DNA of 64,000 nt from an uncultured Desulfosarcina sp. (GTDB lineage: Bacteria; Desulfobacterota; Desulfobacteria; Desulfobacterales; Desulfosarcinaceae), in assembly GCF_963668215.1 (NCBI RefSeq), contig NZ_OY764190.1, forward strand, positions 2,356,001 through 2,420,000, written 5' to 3'. The stretch's first letter is position 1. Each line of letters starts with the position of its first letter. The notes beneath the pieces were generated by a model that saw only the letters and a program-made list of their open reading frames with translations, was not told the DNA's origin and searched no databases. Shown in pieces: positions 48,857 through 57,263 of this stretch. A program made the position numbers and the translations under genes.

Positions 48857-49915
48857 ATGACCGATATTTACGAAAAACTGGCCCGGCATCTGGACAATCT
48901 GCCCGCAGGCTTCCCGCGGACCGAATCGGGCGTTGAGATACGCATTCTCAAACGGCTCTTCTCGCCTGAAGAGGCGGAAACGGCCATCCTGCTGACCATG
49001 ATGCCCGAACCGGTGGCGGGCATTGCCCAGCGTACCGGGATGGATGAAGCCATCCTGGCCGACAGGCTGGCCGACATGGCTAAAAAAGGTCTGGTTTTTA
49101 GAGTTTCCAGGGGCGAACTTCTTTTATACAGTGCGGCCCAGTTCGTGGTGGGTATCTGGGAGTACCACCTCAACGATTTGGATGAGGACCTGATCCGGGA
49201 CGTCAACGCCTACATGCCCGACCTGATGAACAAAGGCTGGTTGAAAACCAAGACCAAGCAATTGCGGGTGGTGCCGGTGGCCAGGAGCGTATCGTCCGAG
49301 ATGGCGGTTACGCCCTTCGAGGCCGCCGAAGAAATCATCATGAAACAATCCAAAATCGTGGTGTCGGACTGCATTTGCCGCAAGGAGCAGAAGATGATCG
49401 GCAAGGGCTGCGACAAACCCAAAGAGGTGTGCCTGGCTTTTGGCGCAGGAGCCTACTATTACGAGAAAAATGGGCTGGGGCGCGAGATCGACAAGGCCGA
49501 GGCGCTGGCGATCCTCAAAAAGGGCGTCGAAGCCGGGCTGGTTCTCCAGCCGGGCAACCAGCAGAAAGCCATGAACATCTGCATGTGCTGCGGCTGCTGT
49601 TGCGGGGTGCTGAAAAATCTTAAAAAGCAGGATAAACCGGCCCTGTTGGTCCACACAAACTATTACGCCGAGGTGGACGAAGAGGCCTGCATCGGCTGCG
49701 AGGCTTGCGTGGATCGCTGCCAGATGGACGCCATCACGGTAAACGATGTCGCCCGCGTCGAACCGGACCGCTGCATCGGCTGTGGATTATGCGTCACCGA
49801 CTGTCCCACCGAGGCCATGGTGCTGAAACAGAAGGCAGAGGAGGACCAATATACCCCGCCGAAAAATGTCTTCGAAACGTACATGAATATCGCCCAGGAG
49901 CGGGGGCTGATGTAA
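48857..49915 (+). CDS. Fe-S protein with winged-helix-like N-terminus (paralog 1)
   Basis: This 352-residue protein has an N-terminal region resembling a winged helix (ILKRLFSPEEAETAILL.., IAQRTGMDEAILADRLADMAKKGLV). A central CICRKEQ..GKGCDKPKEVC follows, then CMCCGCCCGVLKNL, and two 4Fe-4S ferredoxin motifs (CIGCEACVDRC and CIGCGLCVTDCP). AAAAAGGAG precedes the ATG. It is a full-length paralog of the protein at 59140. It is probably a cytoplasmic electron-transfer or redox-sensing protein; the substrate is unknown. TetR control is suggested by the palindrome just upstream. Confidence 0.9.
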   Translation: MTDIYEKLARHLDNLPAGFPRTESGVEIRILKRLFSPEEAETAILLTMMPEPVAGIAQRTGMDEAILADRLADMAKKGLVFRVSRGELLLYSAAQFVVGIWEYHLNDLDEDLIRDVNAYMPDLMNKGWLKTKTKQLRVVPVARSVSSEMAVTPFEAAEEIIMKQSKIVVSDCICRKEQKMIGKGCDKPKEVCLAFGAGAYYYEKNGLGREIDKAEALAILKKGVEAGLVLQPGNQQKAMNICMCCGCCCGVLKNLKKQDKPALLVHTNYYAEVDEEACIGCEACVDRCQMDAITVNDVARVEPDRCIGCGLCVTDCPTEAMVLKQKAEEDQYTPPKNVFETYMNIAQERGLM

Positions 49916-49936
49916 TTTTTGACGGACGGGTGTCGA

Positions 49937-50794
49937 TTATACGCGGCTGCCACTCCACTTGAGTTTGGCCTTGAGCACATCGAAATAGTTCTGTCCGGGC
50001 AGGGTGATCATCTGCACCGGAGTGGCGCTTTTGGCGATGACGATCGTGTCTCTTTCGTCGATTTTCAATCCTACCTGACCGTCGCAGGTGAGCATGATGT
50101 CCGAGGTGTCTTCGGCCAGCTGGATCTTGATCGCTGCGGCGTCGGGAACGATCAGCGGCCGATTGGTCAGGGTGAAGGGGCAGATAGGGGTGATGAGAAT
50201 CCCCGGAACGGTGGGGTGGATGATGGGGCCGCCGGCAGCCAGGGAGTAGGCTGTCGACCCGGTGGGGGTGGCCACGATGAGGCCGTCGGCACGGTAATCG
50301 GTGAGAAATTGGCCGTCGATGTGGGTGCGGATGCGGGCCAGGCGGGCCAGGGCCCCCTTGTTGATGACCACATCGTTGAAGGCCGACTCCCTGGCGATCT
50401 CTACACCTTCGCGCAGCACCGTCACCTGCAGGCGCATTTGCGGTCGGGTGGCAAAGGGCCTGTCCAGGATCGTTTCGGCCACCGCGTACAGGTGGTCCTC
50501 GGTGGTTTCCGCCAGAAAGCCGACTTCGCCGAATTTCACACCGATGATGGGAACCTGCCGATCGCCGATCCAGCGGACGGCGCTGAGAAAGGTGCCATCG
50601 CCGCCCAGAACGAATACACAAAAAAGTACCGCGGCAGGATGGGGCAGCGAATTGTCCGCCGAACCGTCTTCGGGAAGGCGGCTTTCTTTCCGGATGACGC
50701 CCACGCCCTTGTCGGTCAGCCACTGCTCGAACCGATCCGCCTGTTGCCGGGCGTTGTCCTCATCTTTGACGACCAGGCCGATTTGTTTTTTCAT
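49937..50794 (-). CDS. nadK: NAD kinase
   Basis: The start is placed at ATG 50794; a frame to 50836 adds 14 residues. The 285-residue protein has the NAD-kinase GGDG motif ([11 protein letters not shown]), the NE/ND-type block (FNDVVINKG), [22 protein letters not shown] and a C-terminal DGQ. It phosphorylates NAD to NADP with ATP, in the cytoplasm. It is convergent with the Fe-S gene, the two stops being 21 bases apart. Confidence 0.95.
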   Translation of the reverse strand: MKKQIGLVVKDEDNARQQADRFEQWLTDKGVGVIRKESRLPEDGSADNSLPHPAAVLFCVFVLGGDGTFLSAVRWIGDRQVPIIGVKFGEVGFLAETTEDHLYAVAETILDRPFATRPQMRLQVTVLREGVEIARESAFNDVVINKGALARLARIRTHIDGQFLTDYRADGLIVATPTGSTAYSLAAGGPIIHPTVPGILITPICPFTLTNRPLIVPDAAAIKIQLAEDTSDIMLTCDGQVGLKIDERDTIVIAKSATPVQMITLPGQNYFDVLKAKLKWSGSRV

Positions 50795-51220
50795 GATTCT
50801 TTCATACATGGGTTTGATTGCCAGAGCAAGTTTCAACGGGCAGGAGGGAGTGGGCTGCCGGCCGGCCCGGGTGGAATGCTGTTGACATCAGCCTGTCGGA
50901 GAACATATATTTTTTTCTATTGTGTAAAAAATGAATTGGCTTCAACTCATGCGCTTCGGCGCCATCCACAACGCGTGGAACCGGTCGGATACCCGCCCCC
51001 CGGGGGATGACATCAGACGGACATATTTCACAATTCATAAAGCGGCGGCAATCGTAAGTGACCCTTTGATCCCCATAAATTTTTGCTGCCGCGTGGAGGG
51101 TACAGGGACGTTTCCGGATTTTGTATGGGGGTCAACGCTTGACTGAACCAGGCGAAGTCTATAAAAAGAACGTTTTCGTTTGGAGGGGATTGTTCACCAA
51201 AACACAATTGAAGGAGAGGC
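50795..51220. other. Divergent intergenic region with candidate liv promoter
   Basis: This is a 426-base gap between nadK (minus) and livK (plus). A possible plus-strand promoter is TTGACT (51139-51144), 15-base spacer, TATAAA (51160-51165). An AAGGAGAG ribosome site precedes livK. A 71-codon frame at 50931-51146 has no family resemblance and looks spurious. No RNA element was recognised. Confidence 0.4.
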
Positions 51221-52348
51221 ATGATGAAAAATCGTTTAGGTAAATTTCTTGTCGTTGCAGTCGTCGGTGTTTTCATGCTCGCCACCGGTACCGCCATGGC
51301 GGCCGACACCATCAAACTCGGTGTTGCCGGTCCTCACAGTGGTGACCTGGCCTCATACGGTATCCCGACAATCAAGGCCGCGGAACTGGTGGTCAAAGAC
51401 GTCAATGCCAAGGGCGGCGTGCTCGGCAAACAGGTGGAGCTTTTAGTTGAGGACGATGTGTGCAAGCCGGAAGTGGCCACCAATACCGCCACCAAACTGG
51501 TATCCGAGGGGGTCCATGTCGTATTGGGGCACATCTGCTCCGGTGCGACCAAAGCGGCGCTGGGAATCTATAAAGATTCCAACATTCCGGTTATGTCCCC
51601 GTCAGCCACCAACCCCGCACTGACCCAGAGCGGCGACTATCCCAACTTTTTCCGTACCATCGCATCCGACGATGCCCAGGCACGTCTGGAAGTGGACTTC
51701 GCCCTGGACGTTCTGAAACTGAAGAAAATTGCCGTTTTGCACGACAAGGGCGATTACGGCAAGGGCCTGGCCGAGTTTGCCAAGGACTTTCTCGAAAAGG
51801 ATTCAAGGGCGGAAGTGGTCCTGTACGAAGGCATTACCCCCGGTGCCGTGGACTACAGTGCCGTCGTTCAGAAAATCAAAAGAAGCAATGCCGAAGCCGT
51901 AATTTTCGGTGGCTACCATCCGGAAGCCTCGAAGATCGTGACCCAGATGCGCAAAAAGAGAATGGATACCATCTTTATTTCCGATGACGGCGTGAAGGAC
52001 GATACCTTTATCAAGGTCGCTCAGAAATACGCGGAAGGCGTCTATGCCACCGGTCCCAAGGACGTCTCCCAAAACCCCATGGCCATTGCTGCAAACGAGG
52101 CCCACAAGAAAACCTACGGCGCCGATCCGGGTGCGTTTTACCTGAATGCCTATGCGGCCGCCATCGCCCTGCTGAACGCCATCGAGCAGGCCGGCAGCAC
52201 GGATTATGCGGCTGTCACCAACGCGCTGCGGACCAAGGACGTCGAGACGCCCCTTGGCAAAATTCGATTCGATGATCGCGGCGATGCCATTGGCGTAGGA
52301 TTCTCCATGTATCAGGTCCAAAAGGGTGCATATGTAGAATTGAAATAA
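51221..52348 (+). CDS. livK: Branched-chain amino-acid ABC transporter substrate-binding protein
   Basis: This 375-residue protein has a signal peptide (MMKNRLGKFLVVAVVGVFM..AMA) and the LivK/LivJ fold markers IKLGVAGPHSGDLASYG, ELVVKDVNAKGGVLGKQVELL, VVLGHICSGAT and SPSATNP. It binds leucine/isoleucine/valine or related amino acids in the periplasm. It is followed by the other four liv genes; a terminator-like hairpin after it should raise its level above the membrane parts. Confidence 0.95.
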   Translation: MMKNRLGKFLVVAVVGVFMLATGTAMAADTIKLGVAGPHSGDLASYGIPTIKAAELVVKDVNAKGGVLGKQVELLVEDDVCKPEVATNTATKLVSEGVHVVLGHICSGATKAALGIYKDSNIPVMSPSATNPALTQSGDYPNFFRTIASDDAQARLEVDFALDVLKLKKIAVLHDKGDYGKGLAEFAKDFLEKDSRAEVVLYEGITPGAVDYSAVVQKIKRSNAEAVIFGGYHPEASKIVTQMRKKRMDTIFISDDGVKDDTFIKVAQKYAEGVYATGPKDVSQNPMAIAANEAHKKTYGADPGAFYLNAYAAAIALLNAIEQAGSTDYAAVTNALRTKDVETPLGKIRFDDRGDAIGVGFSMYQVQKGAYVELK

Positions 52349-52367
52349 GGGTTGTTTCGAAGCAACG

Positions 52368-52408
52368 ATTCAGGGGGCAGACGGATGATGTCTGGCCCCT
52401 GAATTTTT
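52368..52408 (+). terminator. Attenuating hairpin between livK and livH
   Basis: ATTCAGGGGGCAGAC (52368-52382) pairs with GTCTGGCCCCTGAAT (52390-52404) and is followed by a T-run. Because livHMGF continue with no evident new promoter, this is probably partial termination favouring the abundant binding protein. Confidence 0.8.
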
Positions 52409-52436
52409 ATAGGTTACCCGACGACGGTCATATATT

Positions 52437-53339
52437 ATGGAATACTTTTTCGAACTTTTTCTGGGCGGACTCACCCGGGGCAGCATTTACGCACTGATTG
52501 CTCTGGGTTATACCATGGTTTACGGTATCGTGGAGCTGATCAATTTTGCGCACGGCGAGATATACATGATCGGTGCCTTCACGGCGTTGATCGTGATCAG
52601 TGTACTGACCATGCTGGGATGGAATCAGATCGCCATTTTGCTCATCGCCGCCGTGGCTGCCGTGGTCTGGTCTTCGGCCTACGGCTTCACCATGGAGAAG
52701 ATTGCCTACAAGCCGCTTCGCAAGGCGCCGCGTTTGTCCGCACTGATCAGCGCCATCGGCATGTCGCTGTTTCTGCAGAACTACGTACTCCTGGCCCAGA
52801 CCTCGGATTTTATGCCCTTTCCCGGGCTGATCCCTGACTTTGCGTTCATGGAGCCCATTGCCCACATTATCGGTTCTCCCGAATTGGTGATTTTAATTAC
52901 CACCACCATTGTCATGATTCTGCTGACATTTCTGATCAAATTTACAAAGATCGGCAAAGCTATGCGGGCTACGGCACAGGATCGAGAGATGGCCATGCTG
53001 GTGGGTGTGGATGTCAACCGGGTGATCTCCGTGACCTTTATTATCGGTTCGGCCACCGCGGCCATCGGCGGGGTGCTGATCGCCTCGCACATCGGCCAGA
53101 TCAATTTTTACATCGGTTTCATTGCCGGCATCAAAGCCTTTGTGGCGGCAGTGCTGGGTGGCATCGGCTCCATTCCCGGGGCGGTGCTGGGATCGCTGGT
53201 GCTCGGGTGGACCGAGTCCTTTTTCACCGGTTATATTTCCAGCGATTACGAGGATGTATTTGCCTTCGTTTTTCTGGTCTTGATTCTGATTTTCCGGCCG
53301 GCCGGTATTCTGGGCCGTTCGACCACGGAGAAGGTGTAG
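52437..53339 (+). CDS. livH: Branched-chain amino-acid ABC permease LivH
   Basis: This 300-residue membrane protein is typical of LivH (GLTRGSIYALIALGYTMVYGIVELINFAHGEI at the start, ATAAIGGVLIASHIGQI, KAFVAAVLGGIGSIPGAVLG). It has eight or so helices and forms the inner-membrane channel with LivM. Confidence 0.95.
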   Translation: MEYFFELFLGGLTRGSIYALIALGYTMVYGIVELINFAHGEIYMIGAFTALIVISVLTMLGWNQIAILLIAAVAAVVWSSAYGFTMEKIAYKPLRKAPRLSALISAIGMSLFLQNYVLLAQTSDFMPFPGLIPDFAFMEPIAHIIGSPELVILITTTIVMILLTFLIKFTKIGKAMRATAQDREMAMLVGVDVNRVISVTFIIGSATAAIGGVLIASHIGQINFYIGFIAGIKAFVAAVLGGIGSIPGAVLGSLVLGWTESFFTGYISSDYEDVFAFVFLVLILIFRPAGILGRSTTEKV

Positions 53340-53380
53340 TTGAATTTTTAAATTTGTCAATTTAACATGATAGTTACGCC

Positions 53381-54616
53381 ATGCTTGCAAACGAATTGAA
53401 AAAATCTTTCCTGGTCTCGCTGTGGTTCATGTTTTTGACCTTTCCCATCATGGTCATCCGGGTCAATACGGTGGAAAACATTATCGAGTGGCGCTGGGCG
53501 CATCTATTGCTCGTCGGTTTGGGCAGTTTTTTAGTCAGTGCCCTCTGGCGGTACCTGATCCGCCGCAAAGAAGAGGGGGTCCAGAAAACCGAGAGTGGCA
53601 TTGACCGGGTCACCCTGAGCCAGCGGCTGCTAAAAGACCGTCGGTTCACCATGCCTGCCCTGATCGTCATCTGCATCGTTGCCCTGGCATTTCCCTTTGT
53701 CTTTTCCATCTACCAGACCAACATCATGATCACGGCCATGATATACATCCTGCTGGGGCTGGGGCTCAACATCGTGGTCGGTGTTGCCGGGTTGCTGGAC
53801 CTGGGGTACGCCGCTTTTTACTGCGTCGGCGCCTACTCCTACGCCCTGCTCAACTACCATTTCGGGCTCGGATTCTGGACCGTGCTGGCCATCGGTGCCG
53901 GGCTGGCGGCCATGTTCGGCATTATTCTGGGCTTTCCCGTGCTGCGGCTGCGGGGAGACTACCTGGCCATCGTTACCCTGGGGTTCGGCGAAATCATTCG
54001 GTTGATCATGGAAAACTGGAATGAATTTTCTTTCGGGCCCAGCGGTATCGCCAACATTCCACGACCGGGATTTTTCGGCATGGAGATGAACATCGAACAG
54101 GCCACGATCTACATTTATTTTCTCATGATCGTTTTGAGCCTGTTCACGATTTTCGTCGTCAACCGGCTGCAGAATTCACGGATCGGAAGGGCCTGGATCG
54201 CCCTGCGCGAGGACGAAGTGGCCTGCCAGGCCATGGGCATCGACAAGCGCAAGACCAAGCTCATGGCCTTTGCCTTAGGAGCCACCTGGGCCGGATTCGC
54301 CGGTGTGGTGTTTGCCGCCAAAACCACCTTCATCAACCCGGCCAGTTTCACCTTATGGGAGTCCATCAACATCCTCTGCGTGGTGGTGCTGGGCGGCATG
54401 GGCTCCATCGTCGGGGTCATCGTCGGCGCCTTCACCCTTGTCCTTTTACCCGAATACCTGCGTTTTCTTTCCGAATACCGCATTCTGGTATACGGTGCCG
54501 TTCTGGTGGTGATGATGGTGTTCCGGCCCGGCGGGATTGTGGAAACGACAAGGCGATCCTATCAGTACAAAGAGATTGAACCTGAAGGGGCGTTGCTGAG
54601 CCCGACATCGGAATAG
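53381..54616 (+). CDS. livM: Branched-chain amino-acid ABC permease LivM
   Basis: This 411-residue membrane protein has the LivM core (YILLGLGLNIVVGVAGLLDLGYAAFY, LRLRGDYLAIVTLGFGEIIRL, GRAWIALREDEVACQAMGI). An N-terminal extension of about 100 residues with two helices is present, as in many Gram-negative LivM proteins. It partners LivH. Confidence 0.95.
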   Translation: MLANELKKSFLVSLWFMFLTFPIMVIRVNTVENIIEWRWAHLLLVGLGSFLVSALWRYLIRRKEEGVQKTESGIDRVTLSQRLLKDRRFTMPALIVICIVALAFPFVFSIYQTNIMITAMIYILLGLGLNIVVGVAGLLDLGYAAFYCVGAYSYALLNYHFGLGFWTVLAIGAGLAAMFGIILGFPVLRLRGDYLAIVTLGFGEIIRLIMENWNEFSFGPSGIANIPRPGFFGMEMNIEQATIYIYFLMIVLSLFTIFVVNRLQNSRIGRAWIALREDEVACQAMGIDKRKTKLMAFALGATWAGFAGVVFAAKTTFINPASFTLWESINILCVVVLGGMGSIVGVIVGAFTLVLLPEYLRFLSEYRILVYGAVLVVMMVFRPGGIVETTRRSYQYKEIEPEGALLSPTSE

Positions 54617-54624
54617 ACAGATTT

Positions 54625-55416
54625 ATGGAACCGATACTCGACGTAAAAAAGCTGACAATGGATTTCGGAGGTCTGCGCGCCCTGGACAAGATCGATCTGG
54701 ATGTCCGCCAGGGAGAGATCGTGGCCCTGATTGGCCCCAACGGTGCGGGTAAGACGACGTTTTTCAACTGCATTACGGGGATTTACAACCCCACCGGCGG
54801 GGATATTCTGATCACGGCGGCCAAAGGCGGAAAAACCGAGCGCATCAATGGCCTCAAGCCCAACCTGGTAACGGAGCGGGGGCTGGCCAGGACCTTTCAG
54901 AACATCCGTCTTTTCCAGAATATGACCGTGCTGGAAAACGTGATGATCGGCTGCCATTGCCGCATGAAAGCCGGTATATTAGGTGCGGTGCTGCGGGGGA
55001 TCAACACGCGCCGGGAAGAGGAGGCGGTGGTCCAGAAAAGCTATACGATCCTCAAGAAAATCGGACTGGAAAAATACGTCAACGAGTTTGCCAAGAATTT
55101 GCCTTACGGCGCCCAGCGGCGCCTGGAAATCGCCCGCGCCATGGCCACCGATCCCTTCATGCTGCTGCTGGACGAGCCGGCCGCGGGAATGAACCCCCAA
55201 GAGACGCGCCAACTGGATGAACTGATTTTGAAGATCCGCGAGACGGAAGGAATCTCCATCCTGCTGATCGAACATGACATGAAGCTGGTCATGAGCCTGT
55301 CGGACCGGATTTTTGTCATGGACTACGGAAAAAAGATCGCCCAGGGCACACCCGTAGAGATCCGAAAAAATCCAGCCGTTATCAAAGCCTACCTGGGAGA
55401 AGAAATCGATGCTTAG
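54625..55416 (+). CDS. livG: Branched-chain amino-acid ABC ATPase LivG
   Basis: This 263-residue protein has Walker A GPNGAGKTT (about 37-45), the LivG insertion (LKPNLVTERGLARTFQNIRLF), LPYGAQRRLEIARA as signature and LLLDEPAAGMNP as Walker B. Its stop overlaps the livF start by 8 bases, so translation is coupled. Confidence 0.96.
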   Translation: MEPILDVKKLTMDFGGLRALDKIDLDVRQGEIVALIGPNGAGKTTFFNCITGIYNPTGGDILITAAKGGKTERINGLKPNLVTERGLARTFQNIRLFQNMTVLENVMIGCHCRMKAGILGAVLRGINTRREEEAVVQKSYTILKKIGLEKYVNEFAKNLPYGAQRRLEIARAMATDPFMLLLDEPAAGMNPQETRQLDELILKIRETEGISILLIEHDMKLVMSLSDRIFVMDYGKKIAQGTPVEIRKNPAVIKAYLGEEIDA

Positions 55417-56116
55417 CCTTGTTGATATCCATACCTATTACGGCAACATTCAAGCCCTGAAGGGGGTCAGCCTGGAGGTTGAAGAGGGGGAAATTATTAC
55501 CCTGATCGGCGCCAATGGCGCCGGTAAGACCACCACTTTGATGTCCATTTCCGGTATCGTCCCGCCCCGTAACGGCGAGGTCCGTTTCATGGGCGAAAAC
55601 ATCACCCGCATGAATCCGGACAAAATTGTCTCCATGGGTATCAGCCAGGTTCCGGAAGGCCGTCGGATTTTTCCCTATCTGTCCGTATTGGAAAATCTGG
55701 ACATGGGCGCCTTTTTGAGGGAAGACAAGGATGGTGTCAAGTCAGATCTGGACTATGTTTTCGAGCTTTTTCCTATTTTAGCCGAGCGCCGCAACCAGGC
55801 CGGCGGCACCCTGAGCGGCGGCGAGCAGCAGATGCTGGCCATTTCCAGGGCGCTGATGGCCCGGCCGCGGCTGCTTCTGATGGATGAGCCCTCCCTGGGT
55901 CTGGCGCCTCTGATCGTAAAACAGATATTCGAAATAATAAAAAAAATTAACGCAGAGAGCAACACCACCATTTTTCTTGTGGAACAAAATGCCAACCTGG
56001 CCTTGAAAGTCGCCCATAGGGGCTACGTGATGGAAAACGGCCGAATTACCCTTTCCGATGCCGCCGACAGCCTGCTGGTCAACGAAGATGTGAAAAAGGC
56101 TTATCTGGGAATTTAA
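55409..56116 (+). CDS. livF: Branched-chain amino-acid ABC ATPase LivF
   Basis: This 235-residue protein has Walker A GANGAGKTT (about 36-44), LSGGEQQMLAI and LLLMDEPSLGLAP, the LivF pattern. It is the last gene of the liv operon. No strong terminator follows in the next 100 bases. Confidence 0.96.
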   Translation: MLSLVDIHTYYGNIQALKGVSLEVEEGEIITLIGANGAGKTTTLMSISGIVPPRNGEVRFMGENITRMNPDKIVSMGISQVPEGRRIFPYLSVLENLDMGAFLREDKDGVKSDLDYVFELFPILAERRNQAGGTLSGGEQQMLAISRALMARPRLLLMDEPSLGLAPLIVKQIFEIIKKINAESNTTIFLVEQNANLALKVAHRGYVMENGRITLSDAADSLLVNEDVKKAYLGI

Positions 56117-56334
56117 CCTTTCTGGGAAATATACTTCTTAATGTGGTCTCAATACCATTTTTTTTGGTGACCGTGTTTCCTATTAAAGAAGAAATTAATC
56201 ATCGGTAAAAATGGACTAACCATCTGTTATTTTAAATCAATATCATGCTTTGGTTCATGTTCGGCATTCTCTTTGCTTTAAGGCTGCCGTAAATGTGGGG
56301 GTGAATTGCCGCCTCTTGTGTTCAACTTTTAACA

Positions 56335-57096
56335 ATGTGCAGCCTTATGTCGTTAACTATTTATTTTTCCAACAAAGCGTCCTTATTTAAGGATGCGGTC
56401 GTTTTTTGCGTAACCGTTGCCACCTGCACTGTCTTGCTGACGGTTGCCTGTACCGCAAGTAAACCGGCAGCGATAACAACATCGCCCCTGCCCGAATTGA
56501 TCCAGCTGCAGCCGCCGGCGCCGCTGGTACTGCCGCCCGAACCGGCGGCGGTTGCCTCCCGTGAGCGTGCTTCAGAGCGTGACCCGGCTCGGGCGATGTC
56601 CGATGCCGTCCCGGTACGCGGCCAAGCCGCAGCCGTTTCCATGATAGCCTCGGCCGCGGACAGTGCGCTGCCGGGTGAAAATCTCCCTTTTCATGGGATT
56701 ATCATGCAGGCGGCCGGTCGGTACGAGGTGGACCCTTACCTGGTACGGGCCATTATTTTCGCGGAATCCGGGTTCAATCCCAGGGCGAAGTCGAAAAAAG
56801 GCGCCCGAGGGTTGATGCAGTTGATGCCTTCGACGGCCAAGGCCCTCGGCATACGCGATATTTACGATCCCAAGGAAAATATCGATGGCGGTGTGCGATA
56901 TTTCAGATTGTTGCTGGACCGCTTCGACGGCGATGTGCAGTTGGCTCTGGCTGCGTATAATGCCGGTTCCCGGCACGTCCGCAATTATGAGGGGGTCCCT
57001 CCCTTCAAGGCAACCCGGCGCTACATCAAGAAGGTGCTCAAGTTCCAGGAGAAGTTCAAGCTGCAGGCCAAAGCCGGATTCCGTCGCCTGGCCTGA
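56335..57096 (+). CDS. Lytic transglycosylase lipoprotein (Slt family)
   Basis: This 253-residue protein has a lipobox-like LLTVAC within a hydrophobic N-terminus, a Pro/Ala-rich linker and an SLT domain (about 120-235) with catalytic Glu in FAESGFNPRA and the motifs KGARGLMQLMPSTAKALG and ALAAYNAGS..V. It cleaves peptidoglycan glycan strands at the outer-membrane inner face. The 218 bases upstream hold no recognised feature. Confidence 0.9.
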   Translation: MCSLMSLTIYFSNKASLFKDAVVFCVTVATCTVLLTVACTASKPAAITTSPLPELIQLQPPAPLVLPPEPAAVASRERASERDPARAMSDAVPVRGQAAAVSMIASAADSALPGENLPFHGIIMQAAGRYEVDPYLVRAIIFAESGFNPRAKSKKGARGLMQLMPSTAKALGIRDIYDPKENIDGGVRYFRLLLDRFDGDVQLALAAYNAGSRHVRNYEGVPPFKATRRYIKKVLKFQEKFKLQAKAGFRRLA

Positions 57097-57130
57097 CGCT
57101 CAGCGCTCCCCGTTCCCATTGATCATCAAG

Positions 57131-57167
57131 ACCCGGGCCCGCCATCGACCGGCAGGCCCGGGTTTTT
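57131..57167 (+). terminator. Intrinsic terminator after the transglycosylase gene
   Basis: ACCCGGGCC (57131-57139) pairs with GGCCCGGGT (57155-57163) and is followed by five T. It separates the gene from the NhaD gene. Confidence 0.85.
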
Positions 57168-57263
57168 ATTGTGCCTGCGGAAAAGTGTTGTCATCCCCGA
57201 AGCAATAACTTATATGTAGCCCTTTTTTGCCGATATTTTAAGAACAATAGCTACGAGGTTATC

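Noticed and set aside
50931..51146. 71-codon plus-strand frame in the nadK-livK gap
   Set aside because: No ribosome site, no family likeness, and it covers the probable liv promoter.
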